Assembly: GCF_000421825.1 (NCBI RefSeq)
Contig: NZ_ATXT01000019.1
Coordinates: 1 to 64,000 of the forward strand
Reading direction: 5' to 3'
Length of the DNA: 64,000 bases
Origin: Humibacter albus DSM 18994
GTDB taxonomy: Bacteria > Actinomycetota > Actinomycetes > Actinomycetales > Microbacteriaceae
Shown here in pieces: positions 24,358-32,636 of the stretch. The notes below the pieces were generated by a model, which did not search any database, had not been told where the DNA came from, and was given only the letters and a program-made list of their open reading frames with translations. A program made the translations under genes and the position numbers. The number at the start of each line of letters is the position of its first letter. Position 1 is the stretch's first letter.

Positions 24358-25401
24358 GTGCTCACTGTCAATGCTTACGCCGCCGAATCCGCCGGGTCGC
24401 GCTTGGCGCCGACCACGATCACCCGCCGTGACGTGGGACCCAAGGATGTCCTCATCGAGATCAGGTACGCCGGGATCTGCCATTCCGATATCCACACCGT
24501 TCGTGAGGACTGGGGGCCGGTGCAGCACCCGCTCGTCGTGGGCCATGAGATCGTCGGGATCGTCGCCGAGGTCGGCGCCGACGTCGCCAAGCACCGCATC
24601 GGTGATCGCGTCGGGGTGGGGTGCATGGTCAACTCCTGCCGCGCCTGCGAGAACTGTCTCGCCGGCCAGGAGCAGTACTGCCTGAACGGCAACACCGGCA
24701 CGTACGGGAGCGTCGACGTAGACGGCACCATCACGCAGGGCGGCTATTCCACCCACGTCGTCGTCGACGAAGACTTCGTGCTCCACGTGCCAGAGTCCCT
24801 CGACTTCGCCTCGGCCGCCCCACTGCTCTGCGCGGGCATCACCACGTACTCGCCGCTGAGGCACTGGAACGCCGGCCCCGGCAAGAAGGTCGCCGTTGTG
24901 GGCATGGGCGGCCTCGGGCACATGGCCGTCAAGCTCGCTCACGCGATGGGTGCCGAGGTCACTGTGCTTTCGCGCACCCTGGCGAAGAAGGACGACGGCG
25001 CGCGGCTCGGCGCCGATGATTACCGTGCCACGGAGGATCCCGAGACGTTCACCACTTTGGCGAACACCTTCGACCTGATCGTCAACACCGTCTCGGCTCC
25101 GCTCGACCTGGACGCCTATCTGTCGCTGCTGCGCCTCGACGGCACGATGGTCAACGTCGGAGCCCCGCCTCAACCGCTCCCGGTCACCGTGTTCAGTCTT
25201 TTCCGTAACCGACGGTCGTTCGCGGGATCGAGCATCGGCGGCATCCGCGAGACCCAGGAGATGCTGGACTTCTGCGCGGAGCACGGAATCGTGCCCGACA
25301 CCGAATTGATCGATGCCTCGTACATCAACGAGGCATGGGATCGCGTGCTGGCCTCCGACGTGCGCTACCGCTTCGTGATCGACGCAGCCACCTTCGCCTG
25401 A
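24358..25401 (+). CDS. NAD(P)-dependent alcohol dehydrogenase, YahK/cinnamyl-alcohol type (347 aa)
   Basis: This is a zinc MDR alcohol dehydrogenase that reduces aldehydes or oxidises primary alcohols. Catalytic zinc ligands lie in GICHSDIH and VGHEIVG. The structural zinc loop is [16 protein letters not shown]. The coenzyme motif is [13 protein letters not shown]. The start is GTG 24358 after AAGGAG ([13 protein letters not shown]); the upstream open frame is not family-like. It stands alone, with 157 bp to the next gene. Confidence 0.9.
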   Translation: MLTVNAYAAESAGSRLAPTTITRRDVGPKDVLIEIRYAGICHSDIHTVREDWGPVQHPLVVGHEIVGIVAEVGADVAKHRIGDRVGVGCMVNSCRACENCLAGQEQYCLNGNTGTYGSVDVDGTITQGGYSTHVVVDEDFVLHVPESLDFASAAPLLCAGITTYSPLRHWNAGPGKKVAVVGMGGLGHMAVKLAHAMGAEVTVLSRTLAKKDDGARLGADDYRATEDPETFTTLANTFDLIVNTVSAPLDLDAYLSLLRLDGTMVNVGAPPQPLPVTVFSLFRNRRSFAGSSIGGIRETQEMLDFCAEHGIVPDTELIDASYINEAWDRVLASDVRYRFVIDAATFA

Positions 25402-25558
25402 TCAGAAGACCGCACCGGCCTCCCGTCGATCGCCCGCTCCACGCCGGCCACCGAGCCGGCACGGGAGCGAAGGCTTACCGTGGGCACCGGGGCCTCCGCG
25501 ACCTACGACATTCGCTCTTGAACTCGGGCCTGTCGAACGCGGTGCAGTAAGGAGAACC

Positions 25559-26530
25559 ATGCGAATCGTCGTCGTCGGCGGCAGCGGACACATCGGCACC
25601 TATCTGCTGCCACGACTGGTGCGCGCAGGACACGAGGTGATCAACATCAGCCGCGGCACTCGCCGCGCCTACACCGATTCCCCCGAATGGGCACAGGTGC
25701 GACAGGTGGTCGCGGACCGACAGCACGAGGATGCCGACGGAAGCTTCCCGAATCGAGTTGCGGAGCTACGTCCCGATGTCGTGATCGACCTGGTGTGCTT
25801 CACCCTCGACTCGGCATCCTCGCTGGTCGCGCGGCTCCGCGGCGAGGTGGGGCACCTGATCGAATGCGGGTCCATCTGGCGGTGCGGTCGCAGCGCCCTC
25901 GTACCGACCACGGAGACGACGATGACGCCGCCGTTCGGCGAGTACGGCGTGCAGAAGGAACGGATAGCCCGGTTGCTGAAGGCCGAAACCGCATCCGGGG
26001 GTCTCGTCACCACCTCGCTGCACCCCGGTCACATCTCGGGCCCGGGTTGGGCGCCGATCGGCCCGGTCGGCAACCTCGACCCGACGGTCTGGCAGACGCT
26101 CGCCGCCGGCCGGTCGCTTCGCGTCCCGGGCTTCGGCGCGGAGACCGTTCACCATGTGCATGCCGACGACGTGGCGCAGGCGTTCGAGCTGGCAGTGGCG
26201 CATCGCGATCGCGCGGCGGGCGAGGATTTCAACATCGTCTCGTCGGCGGCGCTCACCGTCCGCGGCTTCGCTGCCGCGGCGGCCTCTTGGTTCGGCCAGA
26301 CGGCCCGGCTCGAGTCCGTCGACTGGGACGAGTTCGCCTCCGGCATGTCTGCCGAGCACGCGGCGACGAGCCGGGAGCACCTGGAACGGAGCCCGTGCTT
26401 CAGCGCAGAGAAGGCGCACGAACTGCTCGGTTACGCGCCCGGACATAGCTCGTTGGAGACCGTTCTGGAGGCTGTGCGCTGGCTCGTCGAGCACGGCGAA
26501 CTGGTGGTCGAGCAACCCCTGGTCGTCTAG
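25559..26530 (+). CDS. NAD-dependent epimerase/reductase family protein (323 aa)
   Basis: This is an atypical extended SDR with VVVGGSGHIGTYLLPRL at the N-terminus and HHVHADDVAQAFELAV in the substrate part. The usual YxxxK catalytic pair is replaced by EYGVQKERI, which still offers Tyr and Lys. Start ATG 25559 has an AGGAGA ribosome-binding site. The target is unknown; family members act on nucleotide sugars or small carbonyls. Confidence 0.85.
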   Translation: MRIVVVGGSGHIGTYLLPRLVRAGHEVINISRGTRRAYTDSPEWAQVRQVVADRQHEDADGSFPNRVAELRPDVVIDLVCFTLDSASSLVARLRGEVGHLIECGSIWRCGRSALVPTTETTMTPPFGEYGVQKERIARLLKAETASGGLVTTSLHPGHISGPGWAPIGPVGNLDPTVWQTLAAGRSLRVPGFGAETVHHVHADDVAQAFELAVAHRDRAAGEDFNIVSSAALTVRGFAAAAASWFGQTARLESVDWDEFASGMSAEHAATSREHLERSPCFSAEKAHELLGYAPGHSSLETVLEAVRWLVEHGELVVEQPLVV

Positions 26531-26605
26531 TGGTGCACGGTCCGGCCGCGTCCCGCGCCGTCGGCGCGGCCTCGGCCACGACCGAACGGCTCGCGAGTCG
26601 CTTGC

Positions 26606-26776
26606 TCAGTCGAGCTTCGTCAGCACGTGCACCGGCAGCCCGATGGACAGTGCGACCGCCAGGATTCCCGCGATGAACGTGGCGCCTTGCCAGCCGACGA
26701 ACTCCGCCGCATAGCCCATCAGCAGCAAGCCGCCGACGAACAGGGCGAACGACACGATCAGAGCGATCACATTCAT
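26606..26776 (-). CDS. Small membrane protein with two helices (56 aa)
   Basis: ATG 26776 opens a frame of two hydrophobic segments (VIALIVSFALFVGGLLLMGY and FIAGILAVALSIGLPVHVL) joined by AAEFVGWQ. The frame is open further upstream but that part is arginine-rich and unlike a protein. Short two-helix proteins of this kind are common near Microbacteriaceae-type membrane genes. No function can be given. Confidence 0.6.
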   Translation of the reverse strand: MNVIALIVSFALFVGGLLLMGYAAEFVGWQGATFIAGILAVALSIGLPVHVLTKLD

Positions 26777-27057
26777 TACGGTCAGGTCTCCCAACTCACG
26801 GGCACCCGAAAACCGATGCCGCACAAACCAAAATACCCGTTCGATCCGCTCGATGTGCACGCAATCGGTCGGCTGAGGGAAGAATGGGGGTTCTATCCGG
26901 GCGCGAAGACGACTAGTCTGGCGTCTCAGGCGACGAGGCGAATCGGGTGGTGGTCCTCGTCCCTTTCGTCTGCGGACGTTCGATCCGCAACCAGGCGATC
27001 GCACTCAGCGACCGCGGAATACCGCGATGCAATGCCCTCATAGGTGGAGGAGCGTCT

Positions 27058-27615
27058 GTGCTTTCCGAACAGGTGGTCATGACGGAGACACGTGTGCTTC
27101 GACCCCACCGCCACCTTTTGATCAGCGGCATCCTCGCGGGCCTCGCACTCACGACACCGGTCTTCGCCGTCGCCTACTGGCTCACCGTCCACGTCGGCAC
27201 GTGGCCCATCGTCTTCGGAGTGCATCTGCTCGCCGTGGTCGTCGCTCTCCTCTTCGTGGTCCGCTACCGCCGCACTCGCGTGGTGGTCTCCCCCTACCGC
27301 GTGCGAGAGTACGGATTCCTCGGCCACGTCAGCGAGATCTCGAACTCCGACATCGGCGCGCTGCACATGGTCGAGTTGTACCGGGACAACGAGCTCGACA
27401 CGCAACCGAATCTGTTCATCCTCGATCGCTCGGGGACGGCGCGTATCCGCCTCCGGGGCCAGTACTGGTCGCGCTCCGACATGGAAGACCTGGCCGAAAC
27501 GCTCGACAGACCGATTGCGACTCCCGCCGAGCCGATCACCCTCTCTGAGTTGCGCTCCAGCCGCCCCGAGTGGCTCTACTGGTTCGAACGCCTTCCGGTA
27601 GCCACCTGGCTCTGA
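27058..27615 (+). CDS. Membrane protein with PH-like C-terminal region (185 aa)
   Basis: Two adjacent hydrophobic helices (LISGILAGLALTTPVFAVAY; IVFGVHLLAVVVALLFVV) are followed by a ~100-residue cytosolic beta-rich part (VVVSPYRVREYGFLG, NLFILDRSGTARIRLRG) resembling bacterial PH-domain membrane proteins. The end EWLYWFERLPVATWL is unusually aromatic. The start is GTG 27058, directly after GGTGGAGGAG; ATG 27079 is a weaker alternative. Function unknown. Confidence 0.65.
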   Translation: MLSEQVVMTETRVLRPHRHLLISGILAGLALTTPVFAVAYWLTVHVGTWPIVFGVHLLAVVVALLFVVRYRRTRVVVSPYRVREYGFLGHVSEISNSDIGALHMVELYRDNELDTQPNLFILDRSGTARIRLRGQYWSRSDMEDLAETLDRPIATPAEPITLSELRSSRPEWLYWFERLPVATWL

Positions 27616-27618
27616 CGC

Positions 27619-28221
27619 TCAGACCGTCGCGTCGGTGAGCATGCCCACCCGAGTGCCGCCCGTTCCGGATGGCAGCGGTTCGAACCCGAGCCGACGATAG
27701 AACGCCGCCGCGTTCACGTTGTCGGGGCCGTACTCGAGCCACACGCCAGGTACGCCACGCTGCGCGAGCGCCTCGTTCAGCGTGCGCACCAGCCGGCGGC
27801 CGAAGCCCTGCCCCTGCAGCACGGGAAGCAGATCGATGTGCAGGTGGGCGGGGTAGGCATCCAGCTCGGGGATGAGCATCCGCTCGGGATTGCGTCCGTC
27901 GCGCACGAAGTTCTGGGTCGGCGTGTTCTCGCCGGTGAGCGGATACCTCGCCTCGAAACCGGGCAACCACTCTTCGCGCAGCCGGGCGACGAACGCTCGG
28001 GTGTCGGGCACCCCGAGGATGTAACCCGTCGCCCGACCGTCCACGTCGACGACGAACGCGGTTGCTGGCTCGAAGTCCACGTACGGCAAGGCGTAGATGT
28101 CGGGGAGCAGGTCGTCAGATTCGAGCCAGCCGGCGGCTCCCGTGCCCGATCGCCCGGTGGCGATGCAGATCTCCCGGATGTCGTCGCGGTCTTCTGGCCG
28201 GTACGGGCGGATGTCTGGCAC
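27619..28221 (-). CDS. GNAT-family N-acetyltransferase (200 aa)
   Basis: This transfers an acetyl group from acetyl-CoA to an amine. The acetyl-CoA loop is LQGQGFGRRLVRTLNEAL (Q-x-x-G-x-G). The substrate strand is DIRPYRPEDRDDIREI at the N-terminus, and AAFYRRLGFEPL ends the fold. The start is taken as GTG 28221, which has AGAGAGGA just upstream; GTG 28242 is also in frame. It is convergent with the membrane protein gene (3 bp between stops). Confidence 0.85.
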   Translation of the reverse strand: MPDIRPYRPEDRDDIREICIATGRSGTGAAGWLESDDLLPDIYALPYVDFEPATAFVVDVDGRATGYILGVPDTRAFVARLREEWLPGFEARYPLTGENTPTQNFVRDGRNPERMLIPELDAYPAHLHIDLLPVLQGQGFGRRLVRTLNEALAQRGVPGVWLEYGPDNVNAAAFYRRLGFEPLPSGTGGTRVGMLTDATV

Positions 28222-28339
28222 GGCGTCCTCTCTGATTCTCACGTGTGCGTCGTGCCGGCTCGCGACCGGTGCCTACGCAGGTGTCTCGGCGGATGGCGTC
28301 GAGTCGGTTCGCCTCGGCGGGCTGAGTGACGACGGCTTG

Positions 28340-29830
28340 TCAGTGCGCCAGCGCCGGCACGGTGCGCGGACGCACCACTAACCAGAGCGCGCAGACCGAC
28401 ACGATCGAGCAGCCGAGCATCACGATACCCATCGGCGCGGCGCTGGCCACACCGAGCAGGCCGACGAGCGGTGAGATGAGGCCGGCGATCGCGAAGTTCG
28501 AGGCGCCTTGGAGGGATGCCGCGGTTCCTGCCTCCGCGCCGTGCCCGTTCAACGCGAGCACCTGCACGCACGGGAATCCGAAGCCGCACGACGTGATGAA
28601 GAACCACAGCGGAACGATGACGCCCCACATGCCGCCGATGCCCGCACTGGAGAGGATCACGATCAACGCGGCCGAGATCGACATCGTCGCCGTCGACACC
28701 GCGAGCACCCACTGCGGACCCACCTTCTTCGCCAGGCGCGCGGCGCTTTGCACTCCGATGATGATGCCCACCGAGTTGACGGCGAAGAGCGCTCCGTACT
28801 GCTGGGCATCCAGCGAATACACGCCCTGGAAGACGAACGAGCTCGACGAGAGGTAGGAGAACAGTCCGGAGAAGTTCATGGCGCTCACGATCACGATGCC
28901 GACGTAGACGCGGTCGCTGAGAACGGAGCGGAAGCGCTGCAGCACGCTGGAGTGCCCCAGGGCGAGTCGCGCCTCGAGCGGGCGCGTCTCCCGGATCCAC
29001 AGCACGAGGCACACGAGCATCACCGCGCTGTACGACGCGATCACCCAGAAGATGCCGCGCCACGGCATGATCAGCAGCAGCTGGGAGCCAAGCACCGGCG
29101 CGATCACCGGGGCGAGGCCGTTCACGAGCGCGAGCCGCGAGAGCATCGTCACCAGACGGTGCCCGCTGAACAGGTCGCGCACCATGGCCATGGCCACCAC
29201 GCTGCTCGCCGCGGCACCGAGGCCCTGCAGCAGACGGAACAGGCTGAGAAGTTCCACGTTCGGCGCGAGCGCCACGCCGAGCGAGGCGAGGATGTGTATG
29301 GAAGTCGCGATCACGAGCGGCATGCGCCGACCGACCTTGTCGCTCCATGGGCCCACGATGAGCTGGCCCAGTCCGAAGCCGATGGTCGTGGCCGTGAGCG
29401 TGAGCTGGATCACGGCCGTGGAGACGTGGAAGTCGGTCTCGAGCCTGGGCATCGACGGAAGGTACGTGTCCATCGTGAACGGCCCGAGCGCGGTGAGCGC
29501 ACCGAGAATCAGGATGTACGCCACCCGCTTGCGCGTGGGCAGCGCGTCACCGGGGTGCCGCACCGACACGGGCGCCGTGATGGGCCCGCGCCTCTTCGTC
29601 CGGCGGCCGGTGTGCTCGATGGTCGGGATGCCACCGGTCGGCATGCCCGCGGTGATCCCGACGACCGGGATGCCTGCGGTGCGGGCATCCTCGAGCTCGG
29701 CGTCGTCGAGGCGGTCACCGTCGAGGCTGTCTGCGTCGAGGCGCCGGGGGTCGAGGCGCCGCGAGTCGAGGCGGGCAGCGTCGGCACGGGCAGTGTCGGG
29801 AAGGACGGGGATGGGCTTGGTGGCAGTCAT
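28340..29830 (-). CDS. Bcr/CflA-type multidrug efflux MFS transporter with repetitive N-terminal extension (496 aa)
   Basis: This is a proton-driven drug exporter with 12-helix MFS architecture. Family signatures include ILGALTALGPFTMDTYLPSM and the motif-A loop GPWSDKVGRRMPL. Residues ~1-90 are an extra cytoplasmic extension; part of it repeats every five residues with Leu and Asp fixed (RLDSR RLDPR RLDAD SLDGD RLDDA), like a pentapeptide repeat. ATG 29830 begins MTATKPIPVLPD; without the extension the protein would have the usual ~400-aa length. A perfect 18-bp palindrome lies 216 bp upstream of the start. Confidence 0.85.
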   Translation of the reverse strand: MTATKPIPVLPDTARADAARLDSRRLDPRRLDADSLDGDRLDDAELEDARTAGIPVVGITAGMPTGGIPTIEHTGRRTKRRGPITAPVSVRHPGDALPTRKRVAYILILGALTALGPFTMDTYLPSMPRLETDFHVSTAVIQLTLTATTIGFGLGQLIVGPWSDKVGRRMPLVIATSIHILASLGVALAPNVELLSLFRLLQGLGAAASSVVAMAMVRDLFSGHRLVTMLSRLALVNGLAPVIAPVLGSQLLLIMPWRGIFWVIASYSAVMLVCLVLWIRETRPLEARLALGHSSVLQRFRSVLSDRVYVGIVIVSAMNFSGLFSYLSSSSFVFQGVYSLDAQQYGALFAVNSVGIIIGVQSAARLAKKVGPQWVLAVSTATMSISAALIVILSSAGIGGMWGVIVPLWFFITSCGFGFPCVQVLALNGHGAEAGTAASLQGASNFAIAGLISPLVGLLGVASAAPMGIVMLGCSIVSVCALWLVVRPRTVPALAH

Positions 29831-30045
29831 GCGAGGCGGATCCGGCGAGGTCGGCGAGCGGGCAGGGTCGGGCGGCACCGCCGGAGCCACGGTGGGCGAC
29901 CGACGTGCACGAAAGAGGTGGAGCGTGCGGCGATGCCGCGACGATTCGAGCCGAACAGTGACTGCCCTCGCACCCTGGTGGGCGTCCGCTGGCTGATCTG
30001 TTCGGCTCGGTGGTACTCGATGCGAGTGGGCGACGACGTCGCGGA

Positions 30046-30063
30046 TCTCGAATCGATTCGAGA
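30046..30063. promoter_or_regulatory. Perfect 18-bp palindrome, LacI-type operator candidate
   Basis: TCTCGAATCGATTCGAGA is fully self-complementary. Its core TCGAATCGATTCGA fits the pattern TCGAANCGNTTCGA shared with sites at 36543, 57178 and 63005. Centred-CG palindromes of this sort are typical LacI-family operators. It lies 216 bp ahead of the MFS exporter start. Confidence 0.5.
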
Positions 30064-30108
30064 CCAGTCTAACGCATTCGCCCGGGGGTCGGCCCACGAA
30101 CCAGGTCG

Positions 30109-30216
30109 CCTGACGTCGTGTCGCCCACAAGACCGCCTCACGTGCTGTCGCCTACAAGACCGCCCCGCGTCGCGTCGCCCGCCAAACCGCCTGACGTCGT
30201 GTCGCCTGCCAGATCG
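30109..30216 (+). repeat. Four tandem imperfect 27-bp repeats
   Basis: Units start at 30109, 30136, 30163 and 30190; units 1 and 4 share the first 17 bases (beginning CCTGACGTCGTGTCGCC). They lie downstream of the PfkB gene and outside any supported gene. There are no spacers, so this is not a CRISPR array. Because 27 is divisible by 3 the repeats could derive from coding sequence, but no gene context remains. Confidence 0.8.
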
Positions 30217-30274
30217 CCGGGATCGGCACGCCCGGGCGGCCCCGGGGCGGCGGCCGGCCCGCGAGGGGCGGCAC

Positions 30275-31174
30275 TCACGACGCCGGCGCGAGCCTTCCCT
30301 GCCCGGGCACGAGCGCGTTCCGCACGCCGGCGTCGGATGCCGCGGCGAGCGCCGATCGCGCATCCTCACCCCGTTCGAATGCGGCGAGCAAGCCGCCGAG
30401 GAACGAGTCGCCGCTGCCCGCTGGGAACCGCCCGCGCATCCGGGGCGCGGGGACGGCTGCCTCGACCTCGCCGATCAGAGCCGCGGAACCTGCGACACCA
30501 TCGGTGACCACCGCGTCGGCTCCGAATCGCTCGCGCAGCGCTCGGCACGCGTCGGCCGCGCTGCCGAAGTCGGTCTCCATCAGCTCGCTCGCCTCACCGC
30601 GGTTCACCTTGATCAGCTCCGCCGCCGGCGCCGTGGCACGCAGTCCGTCACCGGACCCGTCCACGACGACGTGTGCACCGCGGGCACGAAGCTCGCCCAG
30701 CAGCGCACCCAACTGCTGCAGGGGAACGCCGGGTGGCACCGAGCCCGACAGCGCGACCCACGGCGCGGGACCCAGGGCGACCGCCTCTCCGACGAGCGTG
30801 CGCACGGCGGCGGCATAGGCATCCCACTCGTCCACGTCGAGCGCCGTCGCGGGTTCATAGAGGTCGGTGCTCGTGGTCGACTCGGCAGACTCCACGACCG
30901 CGGTGCACGTGCGGGTCACCCGCCGCAACGGGATGACCGTGGCGCTCACGCCGTCGTCAGTGAGCATGGCGCGCACCCAGTCACCGATCGGTCCGCCGAG
31001 GGCGACGATCGCCTGCACCTCGGCGCCGAGCGCGGCCGCGGAGCGAGCAACGTTGAGCGCCTTGCCGCCGGCGACCCTCGTCACCGCGTTCGGGCGCGTG
31101 ATGTCGCCGTGGCGCAGCTCGTCGACCTCGTAGGTCACATCGAGGCTGGCGGAGATCGCGAGCGGGATGATCAT
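30275..31174 (-). CDS. PfkB-family carbohydrate kinase (299 aa)
   Basis: This is an ATP-dependent sugar kinase of the ribokinase/1-phosphofructokinase family. The N-terminal PfkB signature GGKALNVARSAAALGAEV and the C-terminal anion-hole/catalytic motif PAGSGDSFLGGLLAAFERGE (catalytic Asp) are both present. The length is usual. GKALNVAR is closest to tagatose-6-phosphate/1-phosphofructokinase-type members, but specificity is uncertain. It is followed by a ROK regulator gene on the same strand, 90 bp away, which may form a unit with it. Confidence 0.85.
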   Translation of the reverse strand: MIIPLAISASLDVTYEVDELRHGDITRPNAVTRVAGGKALNVARSAAALGAEVQAIVALGGPIGDWVRAMLTDDGVSATVIPLRRVTRTCTAVVESAESTTSTDLYEPATALDVDEWDAYAAAVRTLVGEAVALGPAPWVALSGSVPPGVPLQQLGALLGELRARGAHVVVDGSGDGLRATAPAAELIKVNRGEASELMETDFGSAADACRALRERFGADAVVTDGVAGSAALIGEVEAAVPAPRMRGRFPAGSGDSFLGGLLAAFERGEDARSALAAASDAGVRNALVPGQGRLAPAS

Positions 31175-31264
31175 GCCAGGCAGCCTAAGCCGGGTCCGCT
31201 TGCCGAGCCGCCGCCGTAGCCGGTTCGCTCATCGGCGTGACGCAACGGCGCCCGTCGGGCGCAG

Positions 31265-32473
31265 TCAGCGCTGAATGGCCGTCGGCTCCGCCACCAGCCG
31301 CGTGAACGCGAGTTCCGCGGCGCCCACGATGAGCACGTCGGTTCCGAGTTCCGCCCGCACGATCTCCACCGGTTCGACGGATGCCGCCAGCGACTGCGCG
31401 CGCACCTCGCCGTCGAGCAGTTCGGGCGCGGCCTGAAGCAGCAGCCCCAGAAAGCCGCCGAGCACCACGCGCCGCGGGTTCAGCACGTTCACCGCGTTGC
31501 GGATCGTCACGGCGAGGTAACCGGTCTGACGTTCCACCTCCGCACGACCCGCCTCGTCGAGGTGTTCAACCGCCTCTGCCAGCGCGTCGGGATCGTCGAG
31601 GCCGAGCGCCCCGAGAAGGCGCGCCTGCGAGACCTCGGTCTCCAGACATCCGATTGCCCCGCAGTGGCAGCGCCCGCCCTGCGAGTTCACCAGTGTGTGG
31701 CCGAACTCCCCCGCGAAGCCGAAGCCACCGAGAAGCGGAAGGCCACGCGTGATGACGCCACCGCCGATGCCGCCGGACCCGCCGTTCAGATAGATGAGGT
31801 CGTCGATGCCTCGGCCGGCGCCGAAGAGGTGCTCGGCGGTGGCACCGAGGCTCGCGTCGTTCGCCACCTGCGAGGGAAGGCCTGTGGCCTCGCCGAGCAG
31901 GGCGGCGAACGGCTCGTCGACCCATTCCAAGTGCGGTGCGAGTCGCACGACACCGTCGGCCTCGCGCACGCTTCCGGGCACGGCCGCGCCGATGCCCACC
32001 GGGCGCAGGCCGCTGTCGAAGAGGGCACGCAGACCCTCGAGCACGTTGGCGACGATGCGAGCGGCCTCGGCAGCAGTGGGAGGGGCCGCCGTGGCGTGAC
32101 GCACTCGCCGGTGCAGGCTGCCATCCAATCCGACGACGCCCACGGAGACGCCGTCGATATCGGGGTTCACCGTGACCACCACGACGTCGGGATTGGCCCG
32201 CACGACGGGGCTCGGTCGGCCCACCCCGGTGGACACGCGCGGTTCGATCTCGGAGACGAGACCCAGCGAGCTCAGCTCCGCCACGAGCGCGCCGATGGTG
32301 GACCTGCTCAAACCGGTGGCTCTCGTCAGCTCCGAGCGCGACCTGCCGGGCGTACCGTGCACGAGGCGCAGGATCGTGCCGAGGTTGTGCTGACGCACCC
32401 CGTCGAGGTTGCTGCCGAGCGACGGTCGCGCGCGGGTGGAATCCGACGAAGACGCCGAGCGGGCTGCGGTCAC
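31265..32473 (-). CDS. ROK-family transcriptional regulator (402 aa)
   Basis: The N-terminal winged helix-turn-helix (LTRATGLSRSTIGALVAELS) is followed by a ROK sugar-kinase-like domain with the zinc motif GGRCHCGAIGCLET. Such NagC/XylR-type proteins repress sugar genes and release DNA when a sugar or sugar phosphate binds. GTG 32473 (VTAARSASSS) is the most likely start; the frame stays open upstream. It is divergent from an MFS/DUF2804 operon, with a palindrome in between that is its likely operator. Confidence 0.85.
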   Translation of the reverse strand: MTAARSASSSDSTRARPSLGSNLDGVRQHNLGTILRLVHGTPGRSRSELTRATGLSRSTIGALVAELSSLGLVSEIEPRVSTGVGRPSPVVRANPDVVVVTVNPDIDGVSVGVVGLDGSLHRRVRHATAAPPTAAEAARIVANVLEGLRALFDSGLRPVGIGAAVPGSVREADGVVRLAPHLEWVDEPFAALLGEATGLPSQVANDASLGATAEHLFGAGRGIDDLIYLNGGSGGIGGGVITRGLPLLGGFGFAGEFGHTLVNSQGGRCHCGAIGCLETEVSQARLLGALGLDDPDALAEAVEHLDEAGRAEVERQTGYLAVTIRNAVNVLNPRRVVLGGFLGLLLQAAPELLDGEVRAQSLAASVEPVEIVRAELGTDVLIVGAAELAFTRLVAEPTAIQR

Positions 32474-32525
32474 TCCGGAAGCATAACGGCATTCTCGTTC
32501 GCGGTCCGAACTTATTCGCCCGGCT

Positions 32526-32550
32526 GTTACCGGCGCCGGTGACGGGTAAC
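32526..32550. promoter_or_regulatory. Palindromic operator candidate between the ROK and MFS genes
   Basis: The sequence GTTACCGGCGCCGGTGAC (32526-32543) is a near-perfect 18-bp palindrome with one mismatched pair. An overlapping inverted repeat is GTTACC / GGTAAC (32526-32531 and 32545-32550). It lies between the two divergent starts (32473 and 32637), a natural place for the ROK protein to act. Confidence 0.45.
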
Positions 32551-32636
32551 AAGTCGATCCCGGATGTCGTTCCAACGTTGCACTGGGGCAACGCGCGGCG
32601 CATATAGTGGGGCGACTCGAAGAGGAGCTGAAGCAA

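Larger units (their letters stand above)
29831..30274. other. Intergenic region with palindrome and 27-bp repeats
   Basis: No gene is supported between the MFS start and the PfkB stop. It contains a perfect 18-bp palindrome (30046-30063) and four tandem 27-bp repeats (30109-30216), each listed separately. Confidence 0.6.

Noticed and set aside
24069-24371. Universal stress protein gene on the minus strand
   Set aside because: A short UspA-like start is visible but the frame changes after ~25 residues, and the ATP-binding G-x2-G-x9-G motif is absent. Noted only as a possible remnant.
30109-30216. Possible CRISPR array
   Set aside because: The 27-bp units are directly adjacent with no spacers, only four copies exist and no cas gene is nearby.
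28508-31219. 903-codon plus-strand frame opposite the MFS exporter and PfkB kinase
   Set aside because: It is an antisense shadow. The PfkB signatures and MFS helices on the minus strand account for the region.
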